DNA of 64,000 bases, taken from contig CALSMY010000006.1 of assembly GCA_943787575.1 (NCBI GenBank), positions 110,068 to 174,067 on the forward strand. The letters run 5' to 3'. Under the pieces are notes generated by a model. The model was not told where the DNA came from and ran no database searches. It saw nothing but the letters and a program-made list of their open reading frames with translations. Positions 26,630 through 36,269 of the stretch are shown one piece after another (the first letter of the stretch is position 1; each line of letters starts with the position of its first letter). Source of the stretch: an uncultured Opitutales bacterium (GTDB lineage Bacteria > Verrucomicrobiota > Verrucomicrobiia > Opitutales > Seribacteraceae). The translations under genes and the position numbers were made by a program.

Positions 26630-27751
26630 TTAGCGACCGATAGGTCTGCCGTTGTCCCAGAAATTTCTTTCGGTAATTTCTCCAGTTTGGTCAAAAAAGA
26701 TTTCTTCTCCATGGAGACGACCATTGAGAAGATTAACTTCACCTTGGGCAAGGCCCTGTGCATCCAAAATTCTCATACTACCAGTAAAAGGTGTTCCGTC
26801 TTGGCGGATGCGAATGGTGTCAATCCCATCGATTAGTTCGGTAATGAATACGGCTTCTGCTTCACTTACAGTCCCCACCCAATCTGCGGTGTCTTTGGAT
26901 TCGCCTGCTTGTTTGGAGGAATTACCTTGTTCAGAGATTGTTTCCTTTTTTTCTAGTACTTCGGGTTGTTCAGTTACTTGATCGTCGGGTGAATCATCCG
27001 AGAGGGTCGAGGGTACAGAATTTGTAGAGGATTGAACCACGGGGATATCCTTGGGTGGAGTTACATCTGTTTCACTTGACTGGATCGATGGATATATCTT
27101 TTCAACTGTTTGTGTGGGTATGTTCGAGTCGGCAAGCACGGGCTCTGGTGATGGAGCGGCAACCTGATAATCCGAAGTATTCTCAAGGGGAGGCTTAGAC
27201 AGCTTGGGCTTGGAGGAAGCGGCAGGAAGTTTGGCGGGCTTGGATACAAGCTCGCCTTGTCTCCAAACCCCTTTGAGGGTTCGTCCGTCAAGGTAGGTCA
27301 AGGTGCCCGTTCCATGTTGCAGATCATCGAACCATTCACCTTCATAGATCACACCTTCACTAGAGATAAAACGGCCCCATCCATGACGTTTGCCAGCAAG
27401 AAAATCGCCCTCGTATTGTGATCCATCTGGCCAGTCATAAATTCCTTTACCTGTTCTTTCGTCCTTTAGGTAGTCACCTTTATAGCTTTCACCGTTTACC
27501 CATAGAAATTGACCGCTTCCATGTCTGAGATCGTCTGCATATTCGCCATCATAAGTGGATCCGTCCAGCCATCTGTAAATTCCAGAACCATGTTTTTCAC
27601 CGTCACGATTAATTTGCCCTTCATAGCTACCGTCTGAAAAGTCCAACTTGGCGATGGGCTTGTTTTGGCAGCTAAAAATAAAAAAACAGGCGGTAAGACA
27701 GATAATAGTCTGTAAGGACTTGTACGGCATAATCATATTATCCAAAATCAT
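26630..27751 (-). CDS. MORN-repeat lipoprotein with Ser/Pro/Glu-rich linker
   Basis: Up to 373 residues. Starts at ATG 27751, 27736 or 27730 are all possible; the last gives a compact lipoprotein signal with lipobox FIFSC. Residues about 40-165 hold five or six classical MORN repeats (Y-x-G-x-W/Y-x-x-G-x-x-H-G-x-G), for example YDGEYADDLRHGSGQFLWVNG. A 100-residue disordered, Ser/Pro/Thr/Glu-rich segment follows. The C-terminal 80 residues contain a MORN_2-like unit (GEVNLLNGRLHGEEIFFDQTG). It is probably anchored in the outer membrane. The function is unknown. It is one of three MORN lipoproteins in the window. Confidence 0.75.
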   Translation of the reverse strand: MILDNMIMPYKSLQTIICLTACFFIFSCQNKPIAKLDFSDGSYEGQINRDGEKHGSGIYRWLDGSTYDGEYADDLRHGSGQFLWVNGESYKGDYLKDERTGKGIYDWPDGSQYEGDFLAGKRHGWGRFISSEGVIYEGEWFDDLQHGTGTLTYLDGRTLKGVWRQGELVSKPAKLPAASSKPKLSKPPLENTSDYQVAAPSPEPVLADSNIPTQTVEKIYPSIQSSETDVTPPKDIPVVQSSTNSVPSTLSDDSPDDQVTEQPEVLEKKETISEQGNSSKQAGESKDTADWVGTVSEAEAVFITELIDGIDTIRIRQDGTPFTGSMRILDAQGLAQGEVNLLNGRLHGEEIFFDQTGEITERNFWDNGRPIGR

Positions 27752-27861
27752 AGTTCGCTTTCGGGCAAGCGTGTAAATTTAGAGAATTTAAACGGGACAG
27801 ATATTTTCCCGGTATTGAATTGCCACTTTTGTGCAAATAATAAATAAAGTCCATTTTTACT

Positions 27862-27949
27862 GGAGAGGTGGCAGAGTGGTCGAATGTGCCCGACTCGAAA
27901 TCGGGTGTGCCGCAAGGTACCGGGGGTTCGAATCCCTCCCTCTCCGCCA
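27862..27949 (+). tRNA. tRNA-Ser (anticodon CGA)
   Basis: Cloverleaf with acceptor GGAGAGG/CCTCTCC, anticodon stem CCCGA/TCGGG with loop CTCGAAA giving anticodon CGA (reads UCG), a long class II variable arm TGTGCCGCAAGGTACC, T loop TTCGAAT, discriminator G and encoded CCA. Confidence 0.95.
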
Positions 27950-27968
27950 AAAAATCACTTCGAATAAG

Positions 27969-28523
27969 TTAACGATCGTAGAAGGCATTAATTTTATCTG
28001 CCACATCCCGAAAGGAAATATCGGCAGAATAAACGATTTTAAATTCTTCAATCGCCTCCTCTTTCTTTCCCATGGCTTCAAAGCAGCAGCCCAACTGATA
28101 GATGGCGTCTTTTTTGCGTTCATCCATAATTTGAATGTCCGCCTTAAGAAGTTTGAATTGTTCAAGGGCCAGGTCAAAGAACTTTTTGTTCAAGTATGCA
28201 CGACCCAAAAATAATATAGCATCCAGGCGTACCTTTGCATTTCGTTGTGCAAGTTGAAAGTGCGGTAAGCAGGTATCATACTCTGCTTCTTCAAATAGGA
28301 TACATCCAAGTTCATAGCGGTATCCATATTCATTAGGGTACCTCTTAACCAAGGACTCAAGTTGACTTCGCTGAAATTTTTTCTTGGCCAAAATTGCATC
28401 AGTAAGGCCTTTCTGGGTCTGGGCGTTGTCAGGGTCATTAGCCGAGGCTTTTTCCCATTGTTCAATGACTTCCTCGTAATAACTCAAGGTTAAGTTGACG
28501 CTCTTTTTCTTCCAGAGAGACAT
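27969..28523 (-). pseudogene. C-terminal part of a frameshift-split TPR protein
   Basis: A 184-residue frame encoding clear TPRs (YEEVIEQWEKASANDPDNAQ, YRYELGCILFEEAEYDTCL, LFLGRAYLNKKFFDLALEQF, IYQLGCCFEAMGKKEEAIEEF). It reads as the direct continuation of the upstream 300-residue TPR frame. Its ATG at 28523 has no usable ribosome binding site and its first 13 residues read like out-of-frame sequence. Skipping one base near the T in GAGTTATTAC (about 28470-28485) would join the two as RQLNLE-YYEEVIEQWEK. So this is more likely the second half of one broken or programmed-frameshift gene than a separate protein. An independent short TPR protein remains possible. Confidence 0.6.
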
Positions 28524-29364
28524 CTCCCTTTCCTGCTTCTAATTTACGGGCTTGCTGGATCCAGGCTATAGCATTTTGCAAGTCTCCATAGCGATGGTAA
28601 TAATCACTGAGCTGCCTGTAATGGTTGAGGTTTTGAGGTTCCGCCTGAACATTATCATATGCCTGTCGAATTAAGCCTTCTAGTCCCTTCGCATCGTTAA
28701 CAGTTTTAGCAGATTGTTCAAGGGCTTCAGCTTCTTCTTTGTCCTTAAGTTGTTCGCGAAAATTAGATGATCCTTCCCATTTTCCTTGAGTCATGGCTAC
28801 GGCAACTGAAGCCCGCTTCATCATATCCTCAGCATCTCCATCGGATGGGTTAATTTCCAGGATGGCATTTCCAGTTTGAATGGCTAAGTCAGACTGTCCG
28901 GATTCCAGGTAGGCGTTGGCCAATTTTTTAAGATTGGCAAGGTCCTTGGGCTGAATCGAACGAATGGTTTCATAGGCAAAGACAACGGTCCCGTTCATTT
29001 CCAGTTGAGCACATGCATCAGCAAGCATGTGATGGGCAGCAATGTTAAGGGGGTTTTTAGCAATAAGTTCTTCTGCTGAGCCAACCGCCAATTCCGGATT
29101 CTTGCCTGATTTACTTTTAAATAGAAAGGGAGCATTCGTAATCTTTCCGAATAGCGAGCTCATACCCTTTTTCGAATTCTTGGCAATTTTCAGTTGTTGT
29201 CCCCTTAGCCGTTTGCGCAGTTCCAGGCATCCCGGAGATTGCTTGAGAATGGCTGAGTAGATATCGATGGAATAATTAGGGTCTTTGGCAATGGCTCGGT
29301 CTGCGCCTTCTAATTGCTTAATTTGCCTAGGGTCTAAGTCGGCAATTTCAATTTCTTCGATCAT
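28462..29364 (-). CDS. TPR-repeat protein, N-terminal part (apparently frameshifted)
   Basis: A 300-residue TPR protein with no signal peptide (MIEEIEIADLDPRQIKQLEGADR), probably cytoplasmic. Repeats include the segments around NPLNIAAHHMLADACAQLEM, IQPKDLANLKKLANAYLESG and PQNLNHYRQLSDYYHRYGDL. The last residues (LLRGSH) look like read-out after a frameshift, since the family-like continuation is found in the +1 frame just downstream. The full protein would be about 470 residues, as I recall for similar TPR proteins in Verrucomicrobiota. It lies 31 nt downstream of glmM. Confidence 0.75.
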   Translation of the reverse strand: MIEEIEIADLDPRQIKQLEGADRAIAKDPNYSIDIYSAILKQSPGCLELRKRLRGQQLKIAKNSKKGMSSLFGKITNAPFLFKSKSGKNPELAVGSAEELIAKNPLNIAAHHMLADACAQLEMNGTVVFAYETIRSIQPKDLANLKKLANAYLESGQSDLAIQTGNAILEINPSDGDAEDMMKRASVAVAMTQGKWEGSSNFREQLKDKEEAEALEQSAKTVNDAKGLEGLIRQAYDNVQAEPQNLNHYRQLSDYYHRYGDLQNAIAWIQQARKLEAGKGDVSLEEKERQLNLELLRGSH

Positions 29365-29394
29365 AATAGAGCAAGAATAAGTAGCTAACCATAT

Positions 29395-30723
29395 TCAGGT
29401 TGACGACAACGAATTTTGAATGGCTAGTTGAAGGTTATGAAAACTTGAATGTACTAATTTTTCAGAAGTAGCTTCGACCAATAGACGAATCTTTGGTTCT
29501 GTTCCTGAATAACGAAGTAAAATGCGACCCTCGTCTTTAAGAGTTTCTTCTTCTTTTTGAACAGTTTTAGAAAGTTCGGGCAGTTCTTGTATTGGAACTT
29601 TTTTGGAAACCTCAAAGGATCCAGATAAGGAAGGCCACAATATAATTTGCTTGGCCAGATCTTCGAGTAAACGGGACTGATCCTTCATTGCATGGAGAAC
29701 GGAAAGAGCAGCAAAAAGACCATCGCCTGTCGGTAAGTAATCTGTACAAATAATATGACCGGATGATTCGCCACCCCAATTGCATCCGGCTTCCAGCATC
29801 TTTAAATAAACATTTTTATCTCCGACATCAGATGTGTGGGTAGAAATACCCAGCCTAGAAAGTGAGGCCATGAGTCCACTATTACTATGAATGGTGGCGA
29901 CAAATTTGGATGCATTTAATTTTTCGTCCCGGTGTGCTTGCAAAGCAAGAAGGCCAAGAATTTGGTCGCCATCCACAACCCTGCCCAACGAATCAACAAA
30001 TCGTACACGGTCTCCATCCCCGTCATGAGCGATCCCTAAATCGGCCTGCTCTTTTTGTACGAGTGATTGTAAAGATTGTAAATCCTCGGAGCCACACCCT
30101 TTATTAATGATTCCTTCTCCACGATGGGAAGTAATCACGGATGCACCCAAGTTTTCCAAAACATGTGGAGTCGTCTCGCATGTCGCTCCATTCGCCAGGT
30201 CAAGGCAAACTCGGGTGCCAGAGAGGTTTAGTTCTGGGAAAAATCTCGAAACTTGTGACAAATAGTCATTTATCAATGGTTGGGAGTGACTGGTGTAAGA
30301 ATCATGGGAAAGGGGGTGATTTTGATCAATCAGGCTTTCCAGGATTTCCTCTTCTTCTTGCTCGAGCTTTGTCCCAAGGGAGGAAAAACATTTGATTCCA
30401 TTGTCCGGGTGGGGGTTGTGTGAGGCAGTGATCATTACCCCAAAATCCGCTCGTTTATGAATTACTCCAAATGCCAAAGCTGGTGTGGGAAGGATTCCCG
30501 CATCATATACCCGCACTCCGGTGGCTAACAATCCTCGAGTAATAGACTTTTGTAGTGAGGCTCCGGACGGCCGAGTATCTCGGCCAATGATGACAAGAGG
30601 AGTTGGCGATTGTTGAGCTAAAAACTTCCCGATTGCAAATCCTACTTTCTGGGTAAAAGCATCGTTCATCGTGGGGGATCCGTAGACCCCGCGGATTCCA
30701 TCCGTGCCGAAATACTTAGTCAT
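29395..30723 (-). CDS. glmM: Phosphoglucosamine mutase
   Basis: A 442-residue GlmM converting glucosamine-6-phosphate to glucosamine-1-phosphate for peptidoglycan and LPS. The N-terminus is KYFGTDGIRGVYG. The active phosphoserine is Ser101 in MITASHNPHPDNGI, the metal loop is AHDGDGDRVRFVD, sugar-specificity loop GGESSGH, and the phosphate-binding loop LRYSGTEPKIRLLVEA. Its ATG overlaps the trpD stop (ATGA), so translation is coupled to trpD. Confidence 0.96.
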   Translation of the reverse strand: MTKYFGTDGIRGVYGSPTMNDAFTQKVGFAIGKFLAQQSPTPLVIIGRDTRPSGASLQKSITRGLLATGVRVYDAGILPTPALAFGVIHKRADFGVMITASHNPHPDNGIKCFSSLGTKLEQEEEEILESLIDQNHPLSHDSYTSHSQPLINDYLSQVSRFFPELNLSGTRVCLDLANGATCETTPHVLENLGASVITSHRGEGIINKGCGSEDLQSLQSLVQKEQADLGIAHDGDGDRVRFVDSLGRVVDGDQILGLLALQAHRDEKLNASKFVATIHSNSGLMASLSRLGISTHTSDVGDKNVYLKMLEAGCNWGGESSGHIICTDYLPTGDGLFAALSVLHAMKDQSRLLEDLAKQIILWPSLSGSFEVSKKVPIQELPELSKTVQKEEETLKDEGRILLRYSGTEPKIRLLVEATSEKLVHSSFHNLQLAIQNSLSST

Positions 30724-31778
30724 GCCGCAAAAAACATTCTGGCTTTATTTAACCAATTGGAGAGACCATTTCCGTCTAACAATTCTTTTGCCCGCTCCAC
30801 CCCCTCTGCTATGGATTTAACTTTGCCGGCAACCCAAAAGGCAGTACTGGCATTGATGATAATACTTGCCCGCAGTCCAGATGGTGCTTTCCCCGTAAGC
30901 AAGGAATCAAAAATTAAGAGGTTTTGTTCCAGTGAGCCTCCCCTTAAATCTGTGGACGGGTGGGTTGCTTGCTCCCAATAATTCGGACTAAGGGTAGTTA
31001 TTTGATTTTCCCCATCCATCCCGTAAGCACGAACTAAGTTTGGACCACATGCGGTTAACTCGTCCATTTTAAGGGAAGTATTATCCGCGGTTTTTCCATG
31101 TACAACCCATCCAGACTTACTTCCGTTTTCTTCGAGGGTATGGGCAATTTGTTCTAAATAAGCAGGGTCGTAGACTCCAAGAATTTGATAAGCGGGTAAG
31201 GCTGGGTTTAAGCAAGGACCTAATCGATTGAAGAGGGTGATTACGCCTTCCTCGGCTAAAGCTTTGCGAACAGGAGCAAGGTGTTTAAACGCGGGATGGA
31301 AATGAGGTGCAAATAAAAAGCAAAAGTTTAAATGATCTTGGCTTGCTTTTAAGCGATCGGGTTGAGTCTCCAAAGGAATACCCAGTGCTTCAAGCAGGTC
31401 TGCACTGCCACACTTCGAGCTTACAGATCGATTTCCATGCTTGATTACAGGAACACCACCGGCTGCGACCAATAAAGATACAAAGGTAGATATGTTAAAA
31501 CTTCCTGAACGATCACCCCCCGTGCCGCAAAGATCGATGGCTTGGTCTGAATAGTCTTCTAGTTCGGGATTCCGGGCAAAACTGCGGAAAGCAGAAACAA
31601 ATCCCGAGAACTCACCATTGGTTTCTCCTTTGTTCGCCAGGCTTTTTAAAAAATTACTTTTGCTTTCGAGATTAATGGATTCGTTTATCAAAAGACTAGC
31701 GGCCTCGGTAATTTGATCGGAGTCCAGATCATTTCCAGAATCCAAGTAGGATACATATTCGAGTAAGGTATTTTTCAT
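30720..31778 (-). CDS. trpD: Anthranilate phosphoribosyltransferase
   Basis: About 352 residues from ATG 31778, which matches the usual family start (MKNTLLEYVSYLDSGNDL); an upstream ATG at 31853 would add 25 atypical residues. TrpD joins anthranilate and PRPP in tryptophan synthesis. Motifs are LCGTGGDRSGSFNIST (PRPP loop), KHGNRSVSSKCGSADLLEAL and the NRLGPCLNPALP region. No other trp gene is nearby; instead it is coupled to glmM. It is divergent from uppP with a gap of about 90 bp. Confidence 0.93.
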   Translation of the reverse strand: MKNTLLEYVSYLDSGNDLDSDQITEAASLLINESINLESKSNFLKSLANKGETNGEFSGFVSAFRSFARNPELEDYSDQAIDLCGTGGDRSGSFNISTFVSLLVAAGGVPVIKHGNRSVSSKCGSADLLEALGIPLETQPDRLKASQDHLNFCFLFAPHFHPAFKHLAPVRKALAEEGVITLFNRLGPCLNPALPAYQILGVYDPAYLEQIAHTLEENGSKSGWVVHGKTADNTSLKMDELTACGPNLVRAYGMDGENQITTLSPNYWEQATHPSTDLRGGSLEQNLLIFDSLLTGKAPSGLRASIIINASTAFWVAGKVKSIAEGVERAKELLDGNGLSNWLNKARMFFAA

Positions 31779-31868
31779 TTGTAGAGATTGGGCGGGCGAC
31801 TTGGCCGGCAAATTAAATTGGTATGAACTTGCCCGTCTTCCTAAAGTCATCAAATAAATGATGCATCC

Positions 31869-32810
31869 ATGATGCTACAATCAAAAATCATTTTATATAT
31901 AATCTCACTAAGCTTGGGCTCGGCTTTTCTAACAGCTGAAGAAGAGGACATAGAAAAAACAAATTCCATTATTGGATATGGGGATGCTTTGGTACTTGGT
32001 TTAGTTGAGGGAATTACTGAATTTTTACCGATCTCATCCACCGGCCACCTGATACTCGTTAAAGAACGGATGATGGATCCATCCTCGATGGATGCATCTC
32101 AAGAAGAAGCGGTTGATGCCTACTTAATTGTTATACAGGCTGGAGCTATTCTAGCGGTTGCTTTGCTCTATGCTCGGAGGATATCTACTATCCTGCTCGG
32201 TTTTTTGGGCTTGGACCCAAAGGGGAAGAAACTGGGCATCAACATTTTGGCAGCATTTGCTCCGGCTGCCGCGTTGGGTCCCTTTTTGGATTCTTGGATT
32301 GAATCATATCTTTTTGGGTCTATCCCTGTGGCAATCTCTTTAATTTTAGGCGCGGGATTAATGCACTGGGCAGAAAAGCGAAAGCGAAAGTTAGATGGGG
32401 CAGACCTTGGGGGCGGAAAAAACCTGAACGAACTGAATATTCGAAACTGTTTGGTTGTTGGTCTGTTGCAGTGTGTTGCCATGTGCCCGGGAACCAGTCG
32501 TTCAATGATGACGATTGTGGGTGGGTACTTGGTTGGGCTTTCTCGTGGGCAAGCTGCGGAGTTTAGCTTTCTTTTGGGCTTGGTTACATTAACCGCTGCT
32601 GCGGCATATAAAGGACTAACCAAAGGAGAAACCTTATTGGCAAACCTAGAGTATGGGCCCATGTTTTTTGGTTGCTTGGTTGCCGGAGTTGCTGCCGCTT
32701 TTTCGGTCCGTTGGTTGGTCGGCTATTTGGCTCGAAAGGGCTTGGGCTTATTTGTTTGGTATCGATTGGTCTTGGGCCTTTTGATTTTGTCCATATGTGT
32801 GGAGTTTTAA
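31869..32810 (+). CDS. uppP: Undecaprenyl-diphosphatase UppP (BacA)
   Basis: A 313-residue integral membrane phosphatase that recycles undecaprenyl diphosphate for wall and LPS synthesis. Signature one is GLVEGITEFLPISSTGHLIL and signature two is MCPGTSRSMMTIVGGYLVGL. The membrane helices continue to the C-terminus (FVWYRLVLGLLIL). It is about 40 residues longer than E. coli BacA because of an N-terminal hydrophobic segment and acidic linker (AEEEDIEKT). It is the first gene of the uppP-rpmF-plsX-fabH group. Confidence 0.94.
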   Translation: MMLQSKIILYIISLSLGSAFLTAEEEDIEKTNSIIGYGDALVLGLVEGITEFLPISSTGHLILVKERMMDPSSMDASQEEAVDAYLIVIQAGAILAVALLYARRISTILLGFLGLDPKGKKLGINILAAFAPAAALGPFLDSWIESYLFGSIPVAISLILGAGLMHWAEKRKRKLDGADLGGGKNLNELNIRNCLVVGLLQCVAMCPGTSRSMMTIVGGYLVGLSRGQAAEFSFLLGLVTLTAAAAYKGLTKGETLLANLEYGPMFFGCLVAGVAAAFSVRWLVGYLARKGLGLFVWYRLVLGLLILSICVEF

Positions 32811-32885
32811 TGGTAGGCTTGAATGCTATCTTAGGCTTACAGTATTCTTGACGATGTTCCCTAGGAATGATTTAAAGGAAGGACT

Positions 32886-33062
32886 ATGGGACAGCCTAAA
32901 AGAAAACAATCCAAGCAACGCAGTCGTAAACGTCGTGGTGCCAACCGCTTTAAAGCCCCCTTACTCATCAAAGAGCCAGACGGAACCTTTACTAGACCAC
33001 ATCGCGTTAACCCAGAAACTGGTGAGTATCGCGGTCGTCAAGTACTGGACTTAGAGGTTTAA
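32886..33062 (+). CDS. rpmF: 50S ribosomal protein L32
   Basis: A 58-residue L32. The start MGQPKRKQSKQRSRKRRGAN and the central HRVNPETGEYRGRQVLDLEV are diagnostic. A strong ribosome binding site, AAGGAAGG, lies at 32875-32882 before ATG 32886. It has no zinc-binding cysteines, so it is the Cys-less type. It is followed after 17 nt by plsX, the common rpmF-plsX-fabH order. A longer open frame over the same region (32797-33054) is a shadow. Confidence 0.95.
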   Translation: MGQPKRKQSKQRSRKRRGANRFKAPLLIKEPDGTFTRPHRVNPETGEYRGRQVLDLEV

Positions 33063-33079
33063 TCACCAGCGCAGAGCTC

Positions 33080-34150
33080 ATGGCCAAGCCAGAGGCTCGA
33101 ATTACACTCGCTGTAGATGTTATGGGGGGGGACAAAGGTCCCTCTGAAGTGTTGTCGGGGATAATTAAGTCTTCTTCTTTTGTTCCTCGCGACCTCAAGT
33201 TTTTATTGTTTGGCCCTGAGCAGGAAATTTTCGGGTTATTATCCGAAAATTCAGAATGGCAAAAAATCCATCACGAAGTTCGTCACTCTCCTGAGGTTGT
33301 GGCAATGGATGAAAAACCTATTGCGGGGATTAAAAACAAAAAAAAGTCATCCATGGCATTAGCCCTTAATGCACTTAAGGAAAATGAAGCCGATGCTTTG
33401 CTTTGCTGTGGAAACACCGGTTGTTTAATGGCAGGTGGAGCTATAAAGCTCAGAACTTTAGAGGGGGTGGAAAGGCCTGCCCTATGTACAATTTGGCCAG
33501 GCCGTGAAAGATACTTTACACTCTTGGATGCAGGAGCTAATCCGCACCCTAAGCCTTACCATATCGTTCAGAATGCTATTCTTGGATCGAATTATGCTCG
33601 AGTAGCCCTTGGTTTGGTTCGTCCCAAGGTCGGACTATTGACCATTGGTACTGAGGAAGGAAAGGGAAATGAATTGATTAATGAGGCTCATTCGATGCTC
33701 AAAGACATTGACGGTTCTATCATAAATTACGCAGGGTTAATCGAGGGTTTTCAAATATTTGACAATGTGGTCGATGTTGTGGTGTGTGACGGTTTCGTAG
33801 GCAACATTGTGCTCAAGGCTTGCGAATCCTTGAGCAAATTAATTGGAAGTTTTCTCGATGAGGAATTGAAAAGAAACGCTCTGCGCAAAACGGGAGCACT
33901 GCTTTCAATGGGTGCCTTTCGCAGCTTAAAGCAGCGAATTAATCCTGAACAATTTGGAGGAGCTCCTTTGCTTGGGTTGAGTCGTAATGTAATTAAAGCA
34001 CACGGTTCATCAAACCGGAACCATGTATCTGGTGCTATCAAAATTGCTCTAGATTTGGTTAGGCACGACATACTTGGTCAAATGCAGGATGATATTCGTG
34101 GAGCAAATGACCTATTGCGGCCTTTTTCTCAGACAAACGGACAAGACTAA
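33080..34150 (+). CDS. plsX: Phosphate acyltransferase PlsX
   Basis: A 356-residue PlsX making acyl-phosphate from acyl-ACP for phospholipid synthesis. Landmarks are [79 protein letters not shown] and [20 protein letters not shown]. Length is normal. It lies between rpmF and fabH, 13 nt from fabH. Confidence 0.96.
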   Translation: MAKPEARITLAVDVMGGDKGPSEVLSGIIKSSSFVPRDLKFLLFGPEQEIFGLLSENSEWQKIHHEVRHSPEVVAMDEKPIAGIKNKKKSSMALALNALKENEADALLCCGNTGCLMAGGAIKLRTLEGVERPALCTIWPGRERYFTLLDAGANPHPKPYHIVQNAILGSNYARVALGLVRPKVGLLTIGTEEGKGNELINEAHSMLKDIDGSIINYAGLIEGFQIFDNVVDVVVCDGFVGNIVLKACESLSKLIGSFLDEELKRNALRKTGALLSMGAFRSLKQRINPEQFGGAPLLGLSRNVIKAHGSSNRNHVSGAIKIALDLVRHDILGQMQDDIRGANDLLRPFSQTNGQD

Positions 34151-34163
34151 CCTATTATTATCC

Positions 34164-35153
34164 ATGGCTAATCTTATTCATACTCGTATTCTCGGAATGG
34201 GTTCTTTCGGGCCTGATCGTGTAGTGGATAACCTAGAGCTTAGTAAGACTGTAGATACTTCTGATGAATGGATTCGAACCCGTACGGGTATTAGGGAGAG
34301 AAGGTTTGCAAGCCAAGATCAATCTACCAGCGATCTATCCTGTATGGCGGCTAAAATTGCCCTTGAAGATGCTAATGTATTACCCGATCAAATTGATTTA
34401 GTCGTTGTTGCTACAATTACTCCAGATATGCCTTTCCCTTCAACTGCCTGTTTGTTGCAGCACAAACTAGGCTTGGGTAAGGTTGCCTGCTTCGATTTGG
34501 AGGCTGCTTGTTCTGGTTTTCTTTATGCCCTTGATGTGGCCGATGCCATGCTTTCCAGCGGAAGGTATAAAAAAGCCTTGGTTATAGGTGCGGAAAAAAT
34601 GTCGAGCATTATGGATTGGCAAGATCGTACCACCTGTGTCCTTTTTGGAGATGGGGCCGGTGCTGCAGTACTCTCAAAAGAAGGCGAGGGTATTGAGCTT
34701 CTAGGGTTTTATTGCGGAGCCGATGGATCGAATCCTTCGTGGCTATGCCAGCCTGCCGGTGGTTCAGCCCAACCGGCAACCCCCGAAAGCATTAGCGATA
34801 GAAAACACTTTTTAAAAATGAATGGTCGGGAAATATTTAAGTCTGCTGTTCGGGTTATGGAATCTTCCTGCCGAAAACTTTTAGATGACCATCAAATCTC
34901 AATAGATGAAATTGATCATATTATACCCCATCAGGCCAATATGAGGATTGTTGAGAGTTTGTCCCAGAGATTGAAGGTGCCTCTCGAGAAATTTTATTGT
35001 AATTTGGACCGTTTTGGAAATACCTCTGCCGCATCTATTCCTTTGGCATTGGACGAAGCGATTCGTTCGAAAAATGTCAAGCGGGGGCAACTGGGTTTAT
35101 TAGTTGCTTTTGGTGCCGGCTTGACTTGGTCTTCAACCCTCATTCGTTTCTAG
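34164..35153 (+). CDS. fabH: 3-oxoacyl-[ACP] synthase III (FabH)
   Basis: A 329-residue KAS III that starts fatty-acid synthesis by condensing acetyl-CoA with malonyl-ACP. ATG 34164 gives the usual N-terminus ([18 protein letters not shown]); the longer frame from 34074 lies inside plsX and is rejected. The catalytic triad is visible: Cys116 in [12 protein letters not shown], His in [10 protein letters not shown], Asn in [13 protein letters not shown]. The [16 protein letters not shown] motif is present. Confidence 0.96.
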   Translation: MANLIHTRILGMGSFGPDRVVDNLELSKTVDTSDEWIRTRTGIRERRFASQDQSTSDLSCMAAKIALEDANVLPDQIDLVVVATITPDMPFPSTACLLQHKLGLGKVACFDLEAACSGFLYALDVADAMLSSGRYKKALVIGAEKMSSIMDWQDRTTCVLFGDGAGAAVLSKEGEGIELLGFYCGADGSNPSWLCQPAGGSAQPATPESISDRKHFLKMNGREIFKSAVRVMESSCRKLLDDHQISIDEIDHIIPHQANMRIVESLSQRLKVPLEKFYCNLDRFGNTSAASIPLALDEAIRSKNVKRGQLGLLVAFGAGLTWSSTLIRF

Positions 35154-35165
35154 ATCTTTATTTTA

Positions 35166-36269
35166 ATGAAATTTTACATCACCCGTAACTCTTTACTATT
35201 TATCGTTTCAATCGTGATGACATTATCCGCGTTTGGTAACCCTCGGAGCAACCGAAGCACAGATGAAGAGAAAAAACATTTGTTTCCTGGTACTGGCTTT
35301 TTATTCAAAAACCGCAGTCCTTATGAAAATGAAGAAGCAAAGCAGTGGTTCCTGGATGCATTGGAACTCCAAAAATCAGACGAAATTTCAGATGCTTTAA
35401 AACAGTTTGAAAGATTTGCCAAAAGGAGATGTGACTTGGTAATAAAAATAAAGGATGTTCAAGTATTGGTGGGTCCAGAAGCTCTCTATCAGGCAGCAAT
35501 GATACGAGAGAAACAAGGAGACTGGAAAAAAGCGTTTGATCATTTGCAGCTTATTGCACGGGCTTATGTCAGGTATGATTTCGAACGGGTCGCTAATTCA
35601 TTGATGAGGGTTGCTGAACTTCTTGCGACTGCTGAACTTCCTAAAAAATGGGGCGTGATTCCTCGGCTGCGTTCTGGTTCAGATGATCGAGAGCGACTGA
35701 ATCAAATAGTTGAGCTTTCTCGAGGCCCTCAATTTGCTCCAAGGGCTCTCATGGTTTTGGCAGAAATTTCTCTTCAGGATGACAAAGATGAAGAGGCTGT
35801 AAATGCCTTGGAGAGGTTGGTGAATTATTACCCGGATCATTACCTTTCCGAAAAAGCTTATTTTAAGCTCGGGCAAATCCACAAAGATTTTGTATCCGGT
35901 CCCTCCTATGATCAAGGGTCGACCCTTAATGCCTTAAACTATTTCGAAGATTATTTGATTTTATATGATCAACCACCGAGGCAAGGTCCTGACGAAACCA
36001 TTTCCAATTACCAGCAACGCATTAAAGAGAGTGCCGGGAGGAAAAAAATCGCTCAAACTAACAAAAATAAAATGCGGGCTAGTTTGGCCCAAAGTAAGTT
36101 GGAAATTGGAAGATATGTTGAAGATTATGGTAAGTATTTTCTTACCCATTGGGAAAAATTAGGTAACGAGCCTGCTTTGCAGTTCTATAATCAGGCAATT
36201 ACTACAGCACCCGAATCAGGTGCAGCAAGAGAAGCAGAAATGCGGGTAGCTGAATTGAGAAATGATTAA
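35166..36269 (+). CDS. Exported TPR protein, BamD-like
   Basis: A 367-residue protein with a signal peptide (residues about 1-28, ending AFG-N) and no lipobox cysteine. TPR-like pairs run through it, for example AMIREKQGDWKKAFDHLQLI and VNALERLVNYYPDHYLSEKAYFKLG, the latter resembling the BamD/YfiO repeats of the outer-membrane beta-barrel assembly machine. It is longer than BamD (about 245) and lacks the lipid anchor, so it is BamD-like rather than proven BamD. Its position before an LptE-like gene supports an outer-membrane biogenesis role. Its 3' end overlaps the next gene by 8 nt. Confidence 0.72.
   Translation: MKFYITRNSLLFIVSIVMTLSAFGNPRSNRSTDEEKKHLFPGTGFLFKNRSPYENEEAKQWFLDALELQKSDEISDALKQFERFAKRRCDLVIKIKDVQVLVGPEALYQAAMIREKQGDWKKAFDHLQLIARAYVRYDFERVANSLMRVAELLATAELPKKWGVIPRLRSGSDDRERLNQIVELSRGPQFAPRALMVLAEISLQDDKDEEAVNALERLVNYYPDHYLSEKAYFKLGQIHKDFVSGPSYDQGSTLNALNYFEDYLILYDQPPRQGPDETISNYQQRIKESAGRKKIAQTNKNKMRASLAQSKLEIGRYVEDYGKYFLTHWEKLGNEPALQFYNQAITTAPESGAAREAEMRVAELRND

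Noticed and set aside
27738..27950. Open frame beginning MAEREGFEPPVP on the minus strand
   Set aside because: It is the well-known false translation across a tRNA-Ser gene; the tRNA is on the plus strand at 27862-27949.
32168..32662. 164-residue minus-strand frame opposite uppP
   Set aside because: Basic, Pro/Lys-rich mirror of membrane codons; uppP is certain.
32797..33054. 85-residue plus-strand open frame after uppP
   Set aside because: It overlaps rpmF in another frame; the true L32 frame (32886-33062) has a strong ribosome binding site and a diagnostic sequence.
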